A DNA stretch of 64,000 nucleotides from Paraconiothyrium sp. Pb-2020 (taxonomy: Eukaryota; Ascomycota; Dothideomycetes; Pleosporales; Didymosphaeriaceae), in assembly GCA_022419385.1 (NCBI GenBank), contig JAJUBI010000008.1:1922001-1986000 (forward strand), read 5' to 3'. The translations under genes and the position numbers were made by a program. This document shows, one piece after another, positions 32,544-43,420 of the stretch; position 1 is the first letter of the stretch, and each line of letters starts with the position of its first letter. Below the pieces are notes generated by a model, which had not been told where the DNA came from, ran no database searches, and saw only the letters and a list, made by a program, of their open reading frames with translations.

Positions 32544-35035
32544 TTATGAAATGAAGTCCATCATGTCACCCATAGTGGCGTCCCACTGGTGCCACTCGAA
32601 ACCTGTATCAACCAGCGGTTCAGAAGCGATATTCTGAAGATCCGCTGGGAACAAGAAGCCCGCAGAGGAAGCAGGATTCTCCGATACCTCACTGCGACCA
32701 TACTCTTCGGGTTGTTCGCTCTCAGCGAATCGTTCTCCGCATATGCAAACATCTAGGTCAGAGCATCGAGATGGCAGCAAAACGTGGTGGTCCTCGAGAA
32801 CCATGTTCAGAGCTTTTCTGCGTGCCGCCGCAAGCAATTTCCATGCGTCGCGACCCGCTCCCGAAAGCTGTCGTGAGGGCGGGGAAGTAACGCTTACCAA
32901 TCCTTCATCTATCTGATACTGCTCAAAGACCGCATCAATGAGACCTCGCGAGACTGAAGCCTCGGCGCTACGTGGAAATTGAAGAAGATCAGCAATCAGC
33001 AAGGACGTCGCTTGAAGAGGCTGATATATCCCAGGGTAAATCCAATGAAATGGCTCCGATGTAGGGTCATTGCATAGTCGAATGAAGAGTTGGAGGAAGG
33101 CCTGAGCATGTATAACTGCGCTGAGTAGATGATTAGGCTCAAAATAGTAGAGGGAGGCACAGTATCACAAACCTCGTTCGCATTTGTGGGTTTGATACCA
33201 TATCAGGATCCCTGAAGAGAGGATGATACAGCACACAAAATGCCTTATGGACCATAAGATGGAGAAGTATAGCTGACCATGCACAGAATTCTTGGACCTT
33301 TTGATCACCCTTTTCGAGCGCCCACACATGGTCAAATGAGCTTGCCTCGGTGCGAGCCGTATCACTAAGTGATCCGGTCGTAGGGTGCCTAGGATTTGAA
33401 CCTTTCGCATGAGCGATGAGCAATTGGATTGTTTCGCCTACTTGCTGCATTGACACTTGCAATTTTTCAGCAGTTTCGTTCACTTGCTCAACTGATTGCA
33501 ATGCATCTTCGAAATGCAGTCGCAGAATATGTCGGATCTCGTTGCTAACCGTGTATCGCTTCGTGGCAACGAGATAGCGAACATCAATCGTCCCTAAGTC
33601 AGTGTTAGCGCTCTGGAGACACCTATAAGTCCTGTAGCTTACTTGTGTGCCCTTCCGTTAGTTCCTCGGCATGGAGCTGGTCGAATTGCGATATCATCTC
33701 GACGTTGGCCATTCTGCTATCAACAAACAGGGGCGAGAGCCCAGAAGAGGCAGAAGACATGATATCCAAATGAAGGATATACCACCATAGACGTCTCCGA
33801 ATTTCTAGTTCATGGATGCCGATTCCAGTAGAAGAAACTTTTCGATGTAAGCCCATGCCAAGGCTGACCCTGAAGGCTGTATTTATGAAGTCCGGAAAGT
33901 CCGGGAAATCCTCTTCCATAACAAATGGATTTTGTGAGAGTACATAGGCTGTGAGCGAATAGTGACTTGGACGACGAGGAAAGCCGGATAGATTCATAGA
34001 CACAACAGCAAGTACATAGAGGTCGCCCGCAGTGAGGTCCAGAGCAAAATCCCGAACACGCTGTAACTGTGGCTTCGGAGAGCATTTCAAAGCGGCGTGG
34101 AGAATTGCGGCGAGGACGCAAACAAAACCTGGTTTACGGCGAACAAGAGGAGTAGCCCCATCATTATGTCCCATGGATGCACTTCTCTCTTCCCAAAAAG
34201 TCCGAAAATCATCCGCAAAGCTTCCAGGGTGCAGTATTGGTATCATAGGGAATACTACTGAGAAGAATAGGTCGCAAAAACGTTCGCATATCTCTCTCGA
34301 TGGCAGTAATGAGATAATGCACCCTAGCTTGTATTTCTGACCGCAAAGTTTGCATTGGACAGGGTCAACTTTCGGCATGCGCGGTCCGTTAGGTCGTGGA
34401 GGCTCCTGCTGTTGGCTTTGCCAGCGTAGAACGTCATCGTACGGTATATAATATCTTGGGAAAGGATTGCTCGCAAGTCTTAGAGGAAAGCCGACGATAT
34501 TATGATCTTTCTGGCCCTAGGGACGTGTTTAGTAGTGATAATTCTACAACGATCCCGTTTGGGCTGTGCGGTCATACCTCTGCCGGAATAGCATTACCCC
34601 AAAATGTAGGACCGACATAATAGGAACGGCCACCGTTTTCGACGAATACTTCGCCTCGCTCCCTATCAAAATCATCTTGAGGCGTTCTGATGTGAGCAAG
34701 TGTTCCCTATGATGTTGGAAAGGCCATACCCTGGTTTTGCTGGATAGTTCCAGATGGAACATGAGTCGATGAAATGCCTTGATTCTGCAGTGGCATGGAA
34801 TATTGTGAGCTTTGAGCGACCGGACTCGTGTTACCTGCGGGCGCATTTATCGTCCCGGGGTCATAGCTGCATTGTATATTTGCAGACGAACAGCGAGTAC
34901 ATGACGGTTGCAGCTGACAGAGCTAGTTAGTCCAGACTGGTCATATCCATTCAACAAGTGCTGACTTGCCTGATCGCAGCGCAAACGTTTTTGGCGGCAT
35001 ACTAGACAGCTCCGAATGGGCCGTAGACGCTTCAT
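32544..35035 (-). CDS. Zn2Cys6 fungal-specific transcription factor (in-frame TAG)
   Basis: Six segments on the minus strand: 35035-34970, 34913-34578, 34516-33643, 33593-33173 and 33120-32544, with introns of 56, 61, 49 and 52 nt; the second segment holds an in-frame TAG (34709-34707). Exon 1 plus the start of exon 2 give the zinc cluster CLVCRQKRLRC-DQLQPS-CTRCSSANIQC (C-X2-C-X6-C-X6-C-X2-C-X6-C). The first intron begins with GC (AG|GCAAGT), the classical GC-AG donor. Downstream is a linker with RSYYVGPTFWGNAIP, then the fungal_trans middle homology region (ICERFCDLFFSVVFPMIPILH, ALKCSP, GMGLHRKVSSTGIGIHELEIRRRLWWYI). Full length is about 757 codons. The TAG sits where CAG (Gln) would read through smoothly. 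It is next to the GMC gene; see the promoter motif at 35211. Confidence 0.85.
34707..34709 (-). other. In-frame TAG within Zn2Cys6 gene
   Basis: Codon 91 of the predicted protein, in the linker after the zinc cluster. Flanking codons read N-Q-G-M-A-F-P-T-S before it and G-T-L-A-H-I-R-T-P after it, all in one frame. A CAG-to-TAG transition would explain it. The only frame-preserving intron I can draw around it (54 nt, donor GTTCCA) has a poor donor. Confidence 0.7.
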
Positions 35036-35210
35036 TACTGCGGTAAACAGTAATTGTTTTTGTGTGATTTTGTCGATATAATAAGCTGTCGGAGTTTTGC
35101 CAATCAAAAACTAATGCGCTCAAAACAAGCCATGCAGCATTGTGCGCGTCTCTCTTGTCGGGAGAACTCTCGGAAGAACTGTCCGCTCACCTGTCCAGCA
35201 ACGTGATGGG

Positions 35211-35230
35211 TTCGCACGAGTTCGCGCGAG
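35211..35230. promoter_or_regulatory. Tandem TCGYRCGA decamers upstream of Zn2Cys6 gene
   Basis: Two adjacent 10-bp units, TTCGCACGAG and TTCGCGCGAG, about 176-195 bp upstream of the transcription-factor start. Related tandem units occur upstream of the GMC oxidoreductase and the catalase. Confidence 0.6.
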
Positions 35231-35566
35231 GTTATATATGTCAGCCTGCTTAAGCGCGCTCTGATTAGGTACGCTAAACCTGACCCCTGTTTCCACTCGG
35301 CTAGACAGGCATACCCAGTCGGATGGGCTCGGAACCACATAGAACCCTTTCGGTGCGTATAATTAGATCTCTACGTTTTGCAGTCTTGAGTTGATGAAGC
35401 AATGCAAGGTGAATGTGCGAACACTAAGACTTTGGACACTTGAGTCACGCATAGTACACATAATGACATTGCAATATGACCTTTCGTCAACTAAGTCAGT
35501 TCTACACCCCACCATTCACGTCCAACTCCATTAATAGATCCTTGTATGGCCTTCCCAGTTGCCTGC

Positions 35567-37312
35567 CTAGGCGTAGATATCCTGGTGATCCTGCTTAATC
35601 AGATCGGCACCTTTCTCAGCAACCATGTAGACCGAGTTCTGGATTCGGCAATCAGGGATCACAGGAATGCAAGATGCATCAATAACGCGCAAGTTGTTGA
35701 TGCCATGGACCTTCAGCGATGGGTCCACAACTCCCTGTTCAATGTGCTTCGACAAGCGAGCGGTTCCACAAGGATGGAATGATGTTTGAGAGCGATCAAG
35801 CACAGTTCGCTTCATCAACTCGTCGTCATGCAACGGCATTTCCCAAGGATACTCGTCGATAACAACATCCTTGAATCCCTCACCGTACTTGAGGATGTCA
35901 TAGGCGTACCGGATACCTTCCCTCATGGCGATGACGTCAAGGTCATTGTTGAAATAGTTCAAGTTGATGTTTGCTTGCTGAAGGGGGTCGGTGCTGTTCA
36001 AGGTAACTTCTCCAGGGTCGGACACGGGGCGGACTAGGTCAACCATTACAGTGATATGACTGCCCTTGGGTGGAGTGGGATAGTGCCATTGGAAGGCGCT
36101 GCCGAACAAACAGACAAAGTCCAATTCGAAGTGAGGCTGTCCGTAGGGGCAGAAAGGGTCGCGACCGTCGTTGGAAGCCTTAGCAGCTCGATATTCAGGA
36201 GACTTCCCGAGGTACTTATCGATGCGAGGGAATCCCACCATCTCGAGAAATCCGGACCCCATAGGACCTCCGTGGTCATTGCTGTAAGCCTTCAAGGCGT
36301 GATCATGCTTTGCAGTACCTTTCCGCAGGACATAATCATCCATGCCATATTCATCCTTCACGCGAAGGACGAATGGTACGCCAGGGTGGTCTAAAAGATT
36401 CTGGCCAACCCAAGGTGAATTGGAAATCACCGGAATGCCATGCTTGTCCAGCTCTGTCTTTGGACCGATGCCGCTCAACATCAGCAACTTTGGTGTCTCG
36501 AAGACGCCTTCTGAAACAATGACTTCGCGTGTGGCGAAGAAATGCAATTCCTCCCCTGTGGATGTGATGACAGTAACCCCTTTGCAGGTCCGAGATGCCT
36601 TGTCAATTATAAGCTCCTTGGAATGGACTTCGGCCAGAACGGTGACGTTTGGCTTGTCTGCGATAGCCAAGAAACTACCAGAGCGACGGCCACGGTAGAT
36701 CGTGTTGACGCTGTGCGTCAAGCCAAGCATTTCGCCGTCAAAGATGTTCTCCGTCATCGGCTGTCCAGTCGATTTCCATGCTTTGGTGAGGAGGTCACGG
36801 AAAGGCTTCATCTCCGGAATGAGCTCCGAATGTGCAATGGGGATAGGGCCTCCTCCTCCTATCTTTTTCAACTCTGGGGCGTAAGCCTTCTCGTCGTCAA
36901 AGTAGGTGACGGCCTTCCGAAGATAGTGGACAAGAGGATCCCAAGTCCACTCCTTTCCACCAAACTCCTCCCACATGTCGAAAGTTCCTTTGGATCCAGG
37001 CGCCCAGGTGAAGTAGTTCAAAGACGAACTACCCCCAAGGACCTTGCCGCGAGTGTTTGGCTTCTCGACACGCTCGTAGTCATCCCGCTTCACCATAGTT
37101 GTCTTGAAAGCCCAGTCGTACTTGCTGTTCCGGAGCTGCATGGCTTCCGCAGGAGTGCGAATTTCCTCGTTATCCTTCGCATCAGCAACGCCTGCCTCTA
37201 GGACTAGTACTCGAACGTTCGGATTTTCCGCAAGGCGCCCGGCGACAGTGTTACCGGCCGTTCCTCCACCCACGACAATAAAGTCAAAACGAGAACTGTT
37301 TGAAACAGTCAT
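35567..37312 (-). CDS. GMC-family FAD oxidoreductase
   Basis: A single exon of 581 residues, normal for the family. The FAD-binding motif VVGGGTAGN starts at residue 13, followed by VLVLEAG. Both GMC signatures are present: GKVLGGSSSLNYFTWAPG near residue 90, and SGIGP near residue 285. The active-site pair is His513 in SFHPCGTARLS and Asn559 in DCRIQNSVYMVAE. There is no signal peptide or transmembrane segment, so it should act inside the cell. Family members oxidise alcohols (choline, aryl alcohols, sugars); many use O2 and release H2O2, but dehydrogenases also exist and the substrate cannot be read from sequence. It is transcribed in the same direction as the Zn2Cys6 gene, 530 bp upstream of it. 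Confidence 0.9.
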   Translation of the reverse strand: MTVSNSSRFDFIVVGGGTAGNTVAGRLAENPNVRVLVLEAGVADAKDNEEIRTPAEAMQLRNSKYDWAFKTTMVKRDDYERVEKPNTRGKVLGGSSSLNYFTWAPGSKGTFDMWEEFGGKEWTWDPLVHYLRKAVTYFDDEKAYAPELKKIGGGGPIPIAHSELIPEMKPFRDLLTKAWKSTGQPMTENIFDGEMLGLTHSVNTIYRGRRSGSFLAIADKPNVTVLAEVHSKELIIDKASRTCKGVTVITSTGEELHFFATREVIVSEGVFETPKLLMLSGIGPKTELDKHGIPVISNSPWVGQNLLDHPGVPFVLRVKDEYGMDDYVLRKGTAKHDHALKAYSNDHGGPMGSGFLEMVGFPRIDKYLGKSPEYRAAKASNDGRDPFCPYGQPHFELDFVCLFGSAFQWHYPTPPKGSHITVMVDLVRPVSDPGEVTLNSTDPLQQANINLNYFNNDLDVIAMREGIRYAYDILKYGEGFKDVVIDEYPWEMPLHDDELMKRTVLDRSQTSFHPCGTARLSKHIEQGVVDPSLKVHGINNLRVIDASCIPVIPDCRIQNSVYMVAEKGADLIKQDHQDIYA

Positions 37313-37580
37313 GATGAGTATTGTTGGAGGAGGAGATTGGTAGAGTAGTGATCTGAAAGTGCATGTGCAAAGCGAACCTGGCTCAAGAGACGTTAAATAC
37401 CTCTTGCTTCCTAACTAGCTTCTCTCAAAGGGATCGGATTACCAAACCACAGATGACCATCGTGGACAAAACATAAGCATTCATCATCATAGCGGAAAGC
37501 CAAATCTGCTGCCCCGCATCGTACAGACAAGGGCTTACCCAAATCACACTGACTTACCAGCCACAGTCCCATCAAAGTCC

Positions 37581-37610
37581 CTCGTGCGGTCTCGTGCGAC
37601 GTTCGCGCGA
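37581..37610. promoter_or_regulatory. Triple decamer block upstream of GMC gene
   Basis: Three consecutive 10-bp units, CTCGTGCGGT, CTCGTGCGAC and GTTCGCGCGA, lie about 269-298 bp upstream of the GMC start. The TCG(Y)(R)CGA core is the same as in the units upstream of the Zn2Cys6 and catalase genes, here mostly in the reverse orientation. Confidence 0.6.
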
Positions 37611-38289
37611 AATAGTGCGATGATGGTCGCTCGATAGGCGATGGCCCTGAGCAGCTTCCTTTGGTGTTTCCCTCTGTAGATCAGTTTACACTAGGGTAAA
37701 TGCTGCATATCTGCAAATGTGGAAACCTGAGAGTGCTTATTGGATACTGTAGAGTCGTGCATTTCCCTATTGATCCCGCGCAATGGTCTCAACGAATTGT
37801 AACGGTGAATGGTTTATCCAGAATCGCTTTTACGTCCAATGCCTAAACCTTATTATATTGCTTATCAAGAGCTCAGCTGAGCAATGCAGAACTCTACGGT
37901 ACGGTATGTGAGGGAAGTACGGTTCCATACCTACAGCACCGAAACGGTCTGATTTGATGGACTATGCCGTTTGAAGACTATGTTAAGGCCATTTTTAGGC
38001 GTTAGCGCGGATATCAAGACTATGTTAAGACTATTTTGAACACGAAACAATGAAAACATGATAACAAAAACCCCCTTGACGCGCTATGGTGGTAGCTCTT
38101 AACGCGACGCACGGGCCATCCTAATCACATGCAGACACTGACTGCTTTTCGTCTAATTTCTCACCCTTTGAGGCCATCGTCAGTCTCTTACTAAGAAACA
38201 GAGCTGTCTAGGTATGTCCCTTTGTTCTTCGTGTTCGCTCTGTTGATCGTCGCTTACTGTTCCTTGATCGGGGAAACTACCTACCGTAC

Positions 38290-38548
38290 AATATACCTGA
38301 GTCATTGAGAACCAGATGATACCATCCAATACGATGCTCAGTACTCCGGGAAATAACCCGATAATCTTCCCTTTTGCTAATGCAAGAGTCGTACGATCCT
38401 TGATCACATGCACCAGACAGAGAAGCCATACTTTTGTATGTTGCAATGCCACTTCGCCCGGGACTTGTACCCGCAGCATCCTCAACAGGGCAGAGCGTAA
38501 TGCCTCGGACGCATTCCAGGCCCCCTTCGATTGGTCAATTAGATCGTA
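38290..38548 (-). CDS. Possible exon encoding a hydrophobic segment
   Basis: On the minus strand an open stretch reads LIDQSKGAWNASEALRSALL, then HTKVWLLCLVHVIKDRTTLALAKGKIIGLFPGVLSIVLDGIIWFSM, ending at a plausible donor (CTCAG|GTATAT). It contains two hydrophobic helices separated by a charged loop and looks protein-like, but I could not find a convincing first or last exon or name the family. It could be a remnant of a membrane-protein gene. Confidence 0.3.
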
Positions 38549-39032
38549 TCAGAATATCTATGGGTAGCTGCCCTCTCACATTTGATTTGGGTTTATGCAG
38601 CAAGCCATAGTTCGCACACATGCATTAGAGCGCACCGGTACCGTGATAAAGGTAGCGACAAACAGTTTTCAGCCAAGCCGTAACTACTCAGAGAGAGATC
38701 TAGCGCCGTCACATCTATACATAGCGAAGGCGGGAAAGGTGTAGAATGATGTAGTTGCAGACCGCAAGCTTTGATACAACATCAGGTACCTTTTCTCAAG
38801 CCAGAGGCGAGCAAAAGCGGAGAACCACGAGGCGTAGCGGAACCTTGCGATGACAACAATCGCACGTCACCAGCATTAATGGTTATCTTTCAGCTTATGT
38901 TTAGGTAATCCATCGCACTTGCTTGAAGAATACACGCATTGGTGACTGCCAAAAAGGCGTGGCAATGACATTTCAACTATAATTCTTCCTCTTCACAACC
39001 TTCATCAATCGCAACAAGATAGTTCTAGTCTT

Positions 39033-40022
39033 ATGGATCAAATGTACTCTATTACGTCGGTGCCGGCCCACTTCGCGAGCATGACACCAGGAGGCTTCAT
39101 CTATAGCTTGTACCCGGACACGACGCGAAGTACTGTGAGTTGTATAGATAAGACAATAATACTCAATTTTGCAAATGAGTGATCTCAAGTAGGAGTGCTT
39201 GCACAACAACGTTCTCTCAAACGCATCAAATATCTTGCCCAACGCAGATGCCCTGGAATGTGATCCATCTGCTCCCGCACTAGAAGCGATGTGCCTCAAA
39301 GCGACCGATGCGTTGCAATACGGGCTTGATAGTAGGCAGACGAACGACACGGGACATAGTTTGAAGAAGAACAAACCAGATCTAAAGGAGGCAAAGAGCC
39401 GGCGTAGGTCCCAGAACCGAGCAGCGTTCGTTATTCCCTTGACTGCTTGATACCTCGAAGATACGTTGAAGCTGATTCTCTGCTCCACAGGCAGCGCGCC
39501 TTCCGCGAACGCAAAGAGCGATATGTACATGAGCTTGAAGCCAAGCTAGTCGCACTTGAGTTGAGCAATAACTCGCCACAATTAGACAACAAATGTCTAC
39601 AGCTTGCCTTGAATCGCGTGTACATTGAGAATGAGATATTGCGCGCTACTTCTGGCCAATCACCCAGATCGCCATGGCTCATCTCGACTTGCTACGCAGC
39701 CGCAACCGCAAAACTCGCCGACAAGAAGGATCATAGCATGCACGATGCGAGATCACCATCGACTGAAAGTGCAGTGAGCAGTTCCGACAAAGATCAGTCA
39801 AGCTTCACGACGAAGAGCTGCGATACGTCCGCTACACAGCCATGGGACCTTGTCCACTCCCATCCACTGGTCAAGCAAGGCCTTATTCAATTAACTGATG
39901 TGTTTGGGCACTTACACAACACGGACATGCTCGAAGGTCGAGGCAAGGCCATCGAAGAGATCATATTTTGGGCAGCACTTGAGAGTTTACGGAGCGATAG
40001 TGGCTCCCTGCTTCGGAAGTAG
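39033..40022 (+). CDS. bZIP transcription factor
   Basis: Three exons, 39033-39134, 39193-39425 and 39491-40022, with introns of 58 and 65 nt. The second intron interrupts the basic region, and splicing gives SRRRSQNRAA-QRAFRERKERYVHELE. This is the fungal Yap-type basic region (N-x-x-A-Q-R-x-F-R). A leucine-zipper-like heptad region follows (LEAKLVALE, LDNKCLQLALNRVYIENEILR). The C-terminal part contains WDLVHSHPLVKQGLIQLTDVFGHL, a conserved block in this class of ascomycete bZIPs. The total is 288 residues. Yap-type factors often regulate oxidative-stress genes; a catalase gene lies 1.2 kb downstream. Regulation of that gene is an inference. Confidence 0.85.
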
Positions 40023-41204
40023 CATCGAACGGGTTGTCAGTCTTTGCGGCCATGGGATTTTCGATGCATGTAGTCAGCGACAAGACTCTCGGGATACGTC
40101 TCAAGGAATTATACAGCAGAGGAGAAAAGGCGCGCATCCTCATTGGCAACCCATGCTTTTGTGTTCTGCAAGTGCACACATCCGAAGACTGTTGATCACC
40201 AGGGCCTACTTTCGTCTGATGATGGTACCGCAAAGTTATGGTCCTGTTGCATCCGTCTTACGAGATCATTAGTCAAATCCTTCCCTAACGCCTCACGCCG
40301 TCATAAAACTCAAAGATTTTGAAGTCCAGCACGATCGCGTCCGCTGCCTGGGTTCACGGCCTTGGCATGGCTTTCCATGGTGCTACATCTGTGGAATCTT
40401 GAGTTATAGTGATTATGACCATGCTTGTGATGTTCTGGGTTCAGCCAGTGCTTCCTTCGTGGACATAAGATGTTAGTCGAAACCACCGCTCAGGTCCACA
40501 GCACAGAGCTTCAAAATTCAACCAAAAGAAAGCGTACGACGATTACCGCGCATCAACAGGGTCAAACTTTATCTGTGATTGAGCATGTGCGTGTTAACTA
40601 ACAGCTTTGGTCCGATCAGATGTCAGATCCCGGGACGGCATGTACAGATAGGGTCCCGTCCAGCCTCTGGTCTCCGAACACGATGGCAAGGCGTACTGTC
40701 CTTCGTAAGCACGTTGAGAAGTGGAGTGCAGAGGCCTTGCATGACCAATCGCACTATATGGATCGCTACCGGTAGATCGGTGTAAGACTTTACCCCGATC
40801 GCGCTAGCGTTCCATCGACCACACGCCGCGCGAGCTCGCGCGAGCTCGCACGGAATCCTACTTTCATCGAAGATTGACTGCGGATAGGTGAGGGGAATCT
40901 TTGTAATGGTTCGAGCGAGGGTACACATGTGACATGCTGTAATGAGGCATCTGATTGGTAGATGTACCTCTGAAGAGCTCGACCAGGACAGAAAGGCGAT
41001 GCAAAGTATGTTTATAGGCCCCTCGTCATGGGAGTGCAACTTCAATTCATTTTCTCCATCATATACTCTTTTCAAGGACATTGATATTCGCTCAAGTTCT
41101 GCTCAACCTGATCAATAATCAAGATTGAGAACATGGTAGATATAGCTGAAGTTCTGTTTCCAAGGCTTTGCTCAACTCTCTAGGCTTCGGCTTCGAAAAA
41201 TCCA
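40023..41204. other. Intergenic, catalase promoter
   Basis: About 1.2 kb between the bZIP stop and the catalase start. An open frame continuing to 40272 after the bZIP gene has no motif. It holds the CGCGAGCTCG decamers. Confidence 0.5.
40829..40850. promoter_or_regulatory. Tandem CGCGAGCTCG decamers upstream of catalase
   Basis: Two direct 10-bp units, CGCGAGCTCG at 40829-40838 and 40839-40848, about 355-376 bp upstream of the catalase ATG. The junction creates the palindrome CTCGCGCGAG, followed by CTCGCACGG. These are the same cores (TCGCGCGA, TCGCACG) as in the blocks at 35211 and 37581. Confidence 0.6.
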
Positions 41205-42979
41205 ATGTATACGCTGGCAAATGGTTAGAAGACCGTGGATCCACAACGAGAAGTGAACTGACACTTTTATGCGCAGGACAGCCAAGCGAGGATCCCAGCA
41301 CGGCGGAGCAGCTGCGATTTGGTACAACCAATGGCGGTTTGATCACTCTGGGCGATGTCCAGCTGATCGAAACTCTTGCCCATTTTGCGCGTGAGAGAAT
41401 CCCAGAAAGGCATGCCATAGGCACTGTACAAGGTTGGCACGGTGTATTGACGGTGTCCTAGGAGTGTCCATGCCAAAGCTGCTGGCGCATTTGGAGAATT
41501 CGAAGTACTCGACGATATCTCCGATCTCACAGATGCAAACTTTCTCAACGGGGTGGGCAAGAAAACAAAATTAATGACGAGGATTTCGACAGTTGGGGGT
41601 GAGAAAGGGTCCAGTGACACTGTCCGAGATGTGAGAGGTTGGTCGATCAAATTCTACACGGAAGAGGGCATCCAGGACTTTGTGTTCAACGATCTTCCTG
41701 TCTTCTTCATTCGCGATCCGATCAAGTTCCCTTCGATGAACCGCAGTCATAAACGACACCCTCAGACCAATGTGCCTGATAATACCATGTTCTGGGACTA
41801 CCATGTCAATAATCCAGAGGGAATGCATGCGTTAATGCATCTCTTTGGCCAGCGCGGAATCCCGGCCTCGCTCAGAAACATCAGTGGATACAGCGTTCAT
41901 ACGTATACGCTAAACACAGCTGTTGGTGTTGCCAGCTCGACTCACTAAAAGGTGTTACTGACAGATGATAGGATGGCAGATATGTTTACGTGAAATGGCA
42001 TATCAAGCCTGATGAGGGTGTCAAAACAATGGACTCAAAGACGGCATTGTACCTCGCGGGAGCAGAGCCTGATTATCATGTCAAAGACCTGTTTCATGCT
42101 ATCAAAGAGCAGAACTTCCCTTCGTGGACTATCTACATTCAAGTCATCACGCCCGAGCAAGCAGAGATGGCTTCCATAGACATCTTCGACAACACGTTCA
42201 CTTGGCCTCACGCGGAATATCCGTTGAGACGCGTGGGAAGAATGACGCTTACCGGAAACGTAAGTATACCCCTCTTCTCAAGCAACACAATGATCCTTAC
42301 AGGCAGCAGCCCAACAACTACTTCCAAGACATCGAACAAGCTTGCTTCTCACCATCAAACATGGTGCCTGGAGTCGGTCCTTCCGCCGACCCAGGTAGGT
42401 CACACACAAATCGTACATTGAGCTACATGAAGCTGATTCTCTCCGAACCAAGTCCTCCAAGCCAGGATGTTCAGCTACCCCGATGCCCATCGTTATCGCG
42501 TGGGTCCCAACTACTTCCAGCTTCCGCCGAACAAACCTCTCAACAAGGTTTATTGCCCCTACGTTCGCGATGGACCAGGAACCATCAACGGAAACTACGG
42601 CGGGGATCCAGACTATGTCCGCTCGGAGCTTCGGGCCGTAAAGCTCAGCGACAGAGTGCGGATCCCCACGCATGAGCTTTACTCTGGGCGCGTACAGACA
42701 TTCTCCACGAGCCTGCAGGATAGGGACTTTGAGCAGCCCAGACAACTTTGGCAGATAATCTGTAAGGAGAAGGGTGGGGAGGAGCAGTTTCTTGATAACA
42801 TAGTGCCGACTTTGGCCGGGATACCAAGTGATCTTCAAGAGCAGGTTTTGAGTGAGTACAACCCTTTGATCTGTTTTTTTTTTCATATGTAGCTAATTCA
42901 TGTTTCTCAAGAATACTTCGGTAGAGTTGAGGGAAGCGTGGAGGACGCCATGAGAGCGCGGCTTGGCGGTAAGGAATAG
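41205..42979 (+). CDS. Small-subunit haem catalase
   Basis: Seven exons: 41205-41223, 41277-41409, 41462-41921, 41972-42259, 42310-42394, 42453-42851 and 42912-42979, giving 483 residues. The 19-nt first exon encodes MYTLANG. The distal haem His is His54 in RERIPERSVHAKAAGAFGEF; next come ISTVGGEKGSSDTVRDVRGW, PVFFIRDPIKFPS and MFWDYHVNNPEGMHALMHLF. The proximal Tyr is in RMFSYPDAHRYRVG. It decomposes H2O2 to water and O2. The length and the missing C-terminal flavodoxin-like domain mark a clade 3 small-subunit catalase; the absence of a signal peptide suggests cytosol. The second intron needs a GC donor (AAAG|GCATGC) to restore the catalytic region. The exon-5 acceptor has alternatives three bases apart. 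Tandem decamers lie in its promoter. Confidence 0.9.
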
Positions 42980-43420
42980 CAGTTTAGTATAGCTCAACCA
43001 GTTGCACTATATTCATTTCCTTATGATATTGTGAATCTCAATCAAGATGTAGCCGTGATGCATGATACAAGGAGCTTTAGGGAGACGGAGGTGCAAGGGT
43101 TGGCGGGCGGATACTAGGTTATTGGCAAGAAGAAGTTGCGTACCTAGGTGCGAAATTTGCGCTGTTAAGGTTCGCGGTGAAGAGGGTGAACTGACCAGGT
43201 TGACAAAGGTTTGTAAGAAGCGAGCAAGATATCCTTCGCATGCAATACATAACATAGGATGACCTAGCAGAATCTGCAGAGAACTCCGTCGCTCGAAAAA
43301 GGACAGATACCAAATGCTAAACGCTAAGATGCTAAGATGCTGAAAGCCAATACCGCCCTCATACCTTCGTACATGTATACCATTACCTTCCCGATGCAAT
43401 TACCCAGCTTTGCAAAGCGA

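Larger units (their letters stand above)
37313..39032. other. Intergenic between GMC and bZIP genes
   Basis: Contains the GMC promoter with its decamers (37581-37610) and a possible unplaced exon on the minus strand near 38.3-38.55 kb, listed separately. Nothing else recognised. Confidence 0.45.

Noticed and set aside
34712..34734. A 23-nt intron (GTATGG...CATAG) to remove the TAG in the Zn2Cys6 gene
   Set aside because: It is not a multiple of three and would break the downstream frame, which otherwise continues perfectly.
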